Shown: piece after piece, positions 61,694-64,000 of the stretch
Position numbering within the stretch: position 1 is the first letter of the stretch
How the letters are laid out: every line of letters begins with the position of its first letter
Assembly: GCA_015058275.1 (NCBI GenBank)
Contig: SVCQ01000008.1
Coordinates: forward strand, 1 to 64,000
Length of the DNA stretch: 64,000 nt
Origin: Clostridiales bacterium
GTDB taxonomy: Bacteria; Bacillota; Clostridia; Peptostreptococcales; Anaerovoracaceae
Direction of reading: 5' to 3'
Program-made: the position numbers and the translations under genes
The notes under the pieces: generated by a model
The model's database searches: none
The model's input: only the letters and a program-made list of their open reading frames with translations
Told to the model about the DNA's origin: nothing

Positions 61694-62245
61694 CTACAAG
61701 TCCCTCTGTTGACCCTGTCCGCTAATTATATCATCATCGGCGCGGTCGCTGATAGCTTTTGTCAGGGAAATCGCGGTCGTTACCGCTATGACGCTGCAGG
61801 AAAGAGCCCCGACATAATTCTTGATCACTATGTTGAAGGCCACGTACATCACCATATTGGCGATGAACGCTGCTTTTAGTCCCTTTTCATTGTCCTTCAT
61901 CCTGAATACAGCGACCGAGTATTCGAAGTTCGCGACTATCGGAAGCCATCCGAGCAGCCCGAGATTATTGAATATCGCTCCCAGTACAACGCCCGCCATG
62001 ATCAGCACCCACTCGAGCGCCCTGCTCTTTATGTTCTTCATCGCCGCGTAGTTACGGAGTACAGCGACAGCATTCTGGGCTGTGCCGCTGTAGCCTTTGA
62101 GGGCGATGGTGGATGCACCGTAAAAGAACTGACTCACTATCTGAACACCCATCATCTCCTTGTGCGTCTTACGTGTGCCGCTGAATGAGTCACTTATCAT
62201 CGCACAGAGGCTGAGTATATTACCTATTATTACTGCAGTTTGCAT
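61694..62245 (-). CDS. YgjV family inner membrane protein
   Basis: 183 aa, five or six helices. The YgjV signatures SLCAMISDSFSGTRKTHKEMMGVQIVSQFFYG and LRNYAAM are visible at the N-terminus. The family has no known function. It follows the histidine kinase gene by 43 bp and precedes the SpoIIE gene by 22 bp, so the three are probably co-transcribed. Confidence 0.85.
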   Translation of the reverse strand: MQTAVIIGNILSLCAMISDSFSGTRKTHKEMMGVQIVSQFFYGASTIALKGYSGTAQNAVAVLRNYAAMKNIKSRALEWVLIMAGVVLGAIFNNLGLLGWLPIVANFEYSVAVFRMKDNEKGLKAAFIANMVMYVAFNIVIKNYVGALSCSVIAVTTAISLTKAISDRADDDIISGQGQQRDL

Positions 62246-62288
62246 TTTAAAATCTTCTCTTATATATGATCATACTTGAAATACTTTT

Positions 62289-64000
62289 TTATTGTTCGTT
62301 CTCCCATATCAGCTCTTCGAGAGCCTGATACAGGTGCTCCGGCTCCACAGGCTTGGAGAGATGCGCATTCATCCCCGCCTGGAGCGAGAGCTGTACATCC
62401 TCGTCAAAGGCATTGGCCGTCATCGCGATGATAGGTATCCGCTTGGCATCCGGTCTGTCCAGAGCTCGGATAGCAGCTGTCGCCTCAAGGCCGTCCATTT
62501 CAGGCATGCGTACATCCATAAGTATGGCGTCATAGTGACCCACAGGACTGTCTTTAAACATGTCGAGCGCTATCCTGCCGTTCTCGGCGTGGTCGATCTC
62601 CGCCCCGCGGGTGCTTACGATCTTTTTGGTGATCTCCGCATTGACCAGCACATCCTCTGCCATCAGTATATGGCGGCCGTTCAGATCGGCGCGTTTCTTC
62701 TCCTTGTAGAGGTCCATGTTGTTCCTCCTGGCGATGCGTTCGAATTCATCAAACACATTGGAGGCAAACAGCGGTTTTGCGAGGAAGCTGTCTACACCGC
62801 AGTGCAGAGCCTCGTCCATGATCTCGTCCCAGTCGAACGCGGTCAGTATGATGACCGTCGTCTCCTTGTCGTAGCGCGCTCTGATCTCCTTGGCGAGCTC
62901 GATACCGTCCATCTCAGGCATCTTCCAGTCCACAAGTACCAGATTGTACGGCTTATTCTTGGCGTGTGCGAGCTCCAGCATATTGAGAGCCTCCTCCCCA
63001 CTGAGGCAGGTGTCCGCCAATATTCCGGCCTCGTCCAGCACGATACGTGCGTGCTCCGCCGCGATCTCCTCATCGTCAACTACGAGAGTGCGCATATCCT
63101 CCGGATTCAGATATCTGGATGCCGATTCCTTCCTGTTGCTGTTGGTCAGTGTGAGGGACACAGTGAACTCAGTGCCTTTACCCTTATCCGACTTCACGGA
63201 GATCGTTCCGTTCATCAGCTCTACGATGTTCTTTGTGATTGCCATGCCCAGTCCGGTACTGCCGTATTTGTTGCTGCGCCTGTTGTCCTCCTGTGTGAAC
63301 GGTTCGAAGATCTTAGGCACAAATGAAGGATCCATGCCGATGCCGGTATCCTTTATTACGAATTTCAGAGCGGAGTGGTCTCCGTAGACCGCCGTGCGCT
63401 CGACCGTCAGAGTGACGCTTCCCGGCGCTTCCGTGAACTTGATAGCATTGGACAGGATGTTGATCAGCACCTGCTTGAGCTTCATATCATCGCCGATATA
63501 GTAGTCGCTGACTCCTCCGACGAGGTGGCACTCGAAGTCGAGTCCCTTCTCCCTGCACTGGGTCATCACCATGGTGTTGATCTGCTCCAGCATCTCGCTG
63601 AACGGGAATTCCTCCCTGCGCAGGAGCAGTCGTCCCGATTCTATACGGCTCATGTCGAGTATGTCGTTGATAAGGCCAAGCAGATGTCTTGCGCTTCCGC
63701 CGATCTTCTCAAGATACTCGCGTGTCTCCCCGTCCAGGGATGCATTGCACAGAGCCAGGCTGTCCAGACCGATGATGGCATTCATCGGAGTTCGGATCTC
63801 ATGGCTCATATTGGAGAGGAAGGCCGTCTTGGCGTTGTTGGCCTGCTCAGCCGCGGTCAGGGCTTCGCTGAGCACCTTTTGCTGTGCCATGGAATTACGC
63901 ATCTCCTCGTCTATATCCGTAAATCCCGCGCCTATAGCATGGACGATATTATCGTCCCTGTCGTCCACGTGCCTTACACCGGCTATACGGAGCATGCAGT
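62289..64000 (-). CDS. Hybrid sensor histidine kinase with two receiver domains (5' end outside window)
   Basis: About 570 aa are present. The reading frame continues past the right edge, and the visible first residues ([12 protein letters not shown]) look like the end of a PAS-type domain, so the protein is partial. A coiled coil leads to HisKA ([18 protein letters not shown], phospho-His), HATPase ([28 protein letters not shown] and STGLGMAIT), a first receiver ([15 protein letters not shown] with Asp in [11 protein letters not shown]) and a second receiver ([15 protein letters not shown] with Asp in [11 protein letters not shown]). It is an evolved hybrid kinase; output partners are not in the window. 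Confidence 0.92.
   Translation of the reverse strand, partial: CMLRIAGVRHVDDRDDNIVHAIGAGFTDIDEEMRNSMAQQKVLSEALTAAEQANNAKTAFLSNMSHEIRTPMNAIIGLDSLALCNASLDGETREYLEKIGGSARHLLGLINDILDMSRIESGRLLLRREEFPFSEMLEQINTMVMTQCREKGLDFECHLVGGVSDYYIGDDMKLKQVLINILSNAIKFTEAPGSVTLTVERTAVYGDHSALKFVIKDTGIGMDPSFVPKIFEPFTQEDNRRSNKYGSTGLGMAITKNIVELMNGTISVKSDKGKGTEFTVSLTLTNSNRKESASRYLNPEDMRTLVVDDEEIAAEHARIVLDEAGILADTCLSGEEALNMLELAHAKNKPYNLVLVDWKMPEMDGIELAKEIRARYDKETTVIILTAFDWDEIMDEALHCGVDSFLAKPLFASNVFDEFERIARRNNMDLYKEKKRADLNGRHILMAEDVLVNAEITKKIVSTRGAEIDHAENGRIALDMFKDSPVGHYDAILMDVRMPEMDGLEATAAIRALDRPDAKRIPIIAMTANAFDEDVQLSLQAGMNAHLSKPVEPEHLYQALEELIWENEQ

Overview
The window looks like chromosomal DNA of an anaerobic, moderately GC-rich member of the Clostridia (Firmicutes). 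The gene set supports this: a 2-hydroxyacyl-CoA dehydratase pair, an aconitase-X pair, an EFR1-type ferredoxin-flavodoxin, CsoR/CopA copper control, YerC, YhaM, RecD2 and MltG of Gram-positive type, PfkA, TagD and tandem Trk potassium systems. An amino-acid-fermenting relative of the Anaerovoracaceae / Clostridiales Family XIII is a reasonable guess, but it is inference. I see no phage, no complete insertion sequence, no CRISPR array and no rRNA or tRNA gene.

Layout. 1-6800: a HipB-like regulator with three evenly spaced palindromic operators, then three tandem paralogous secreted beta-helix proteins. 6936-11924: a leftward housekeeping run (yhaM, recD2, pfkB, comF). 12115-14264: nadE, a DUF1461-type membrane protein and the TrpR-like yerC. 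14401-17472: a leftward 2-hydroxyacyl-CoA dehydratase operon that ends in a small membrane protein of 56 aa. 17646-20715: the copper module csoR-copA, with promoter and operators readable; copA carries a CopZ-like C-terminal domain that has its own ribosome binding site. 20766-23897: threonine aldolase, a BaiN-type flavoprotein and an orphan PD-(D/E)XK nuclease. 23898-24722: 825 bp without a convincing gene but full of secondary structure, including four 43-bp hairpin repeats on an exact 63-bp period. 24723-31134: PfoR-like PTS EIIC, mltG, polysaccharide deacetylase, a coiled-coil membrane protein, Nudix, cyclophilin and a K+ channel. 31151-39477: CPBP protease, two TrkH, TrkA, a KefB-like antiporter and YgjP; with the channel this is a potassium-homeostasis island. 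39682-41109: sodium/alanine symporter. 41279-48053: a seven-gene leftward operon (HerA-like ATPase, galM, ProX-like deacylase, a UGA-containing selenoprotein candidate, CyuA, and the two aconitase-X subunits). 48193-57971: M16C peptidase, PAP2, tagD, EFR1, YcxB-like and flavodoxin proteins, a TSUP exporter and LysR. 58054-64000: pfkA, GNAT, SpoIIE phosphatase, YgjV and the 3' part of a hybrid histidine kinase.

The most interesting item is the gene at 44346-44693. An in-frame UGA at codon 30 is followed directly by Cys. The reading frame stays open for 85 more codons with good spacing to both neighbours, and two SECIS-like hairpins follow the UGA. Conventional gene calling would record only a truncated 78-aa fragment. 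It sits in an operon with aconitase X, a cysteine-desulfidase-like protein and a prolyl-tRNA editing protein, which suggests an amino-acid (possibly hydroxyproline) catabolic system with a selenoprotein component. Second are the structured non-coding elements at 24023-24541 and 51174-51286. Third is the possible dual CopA/CopZ output of one gene.
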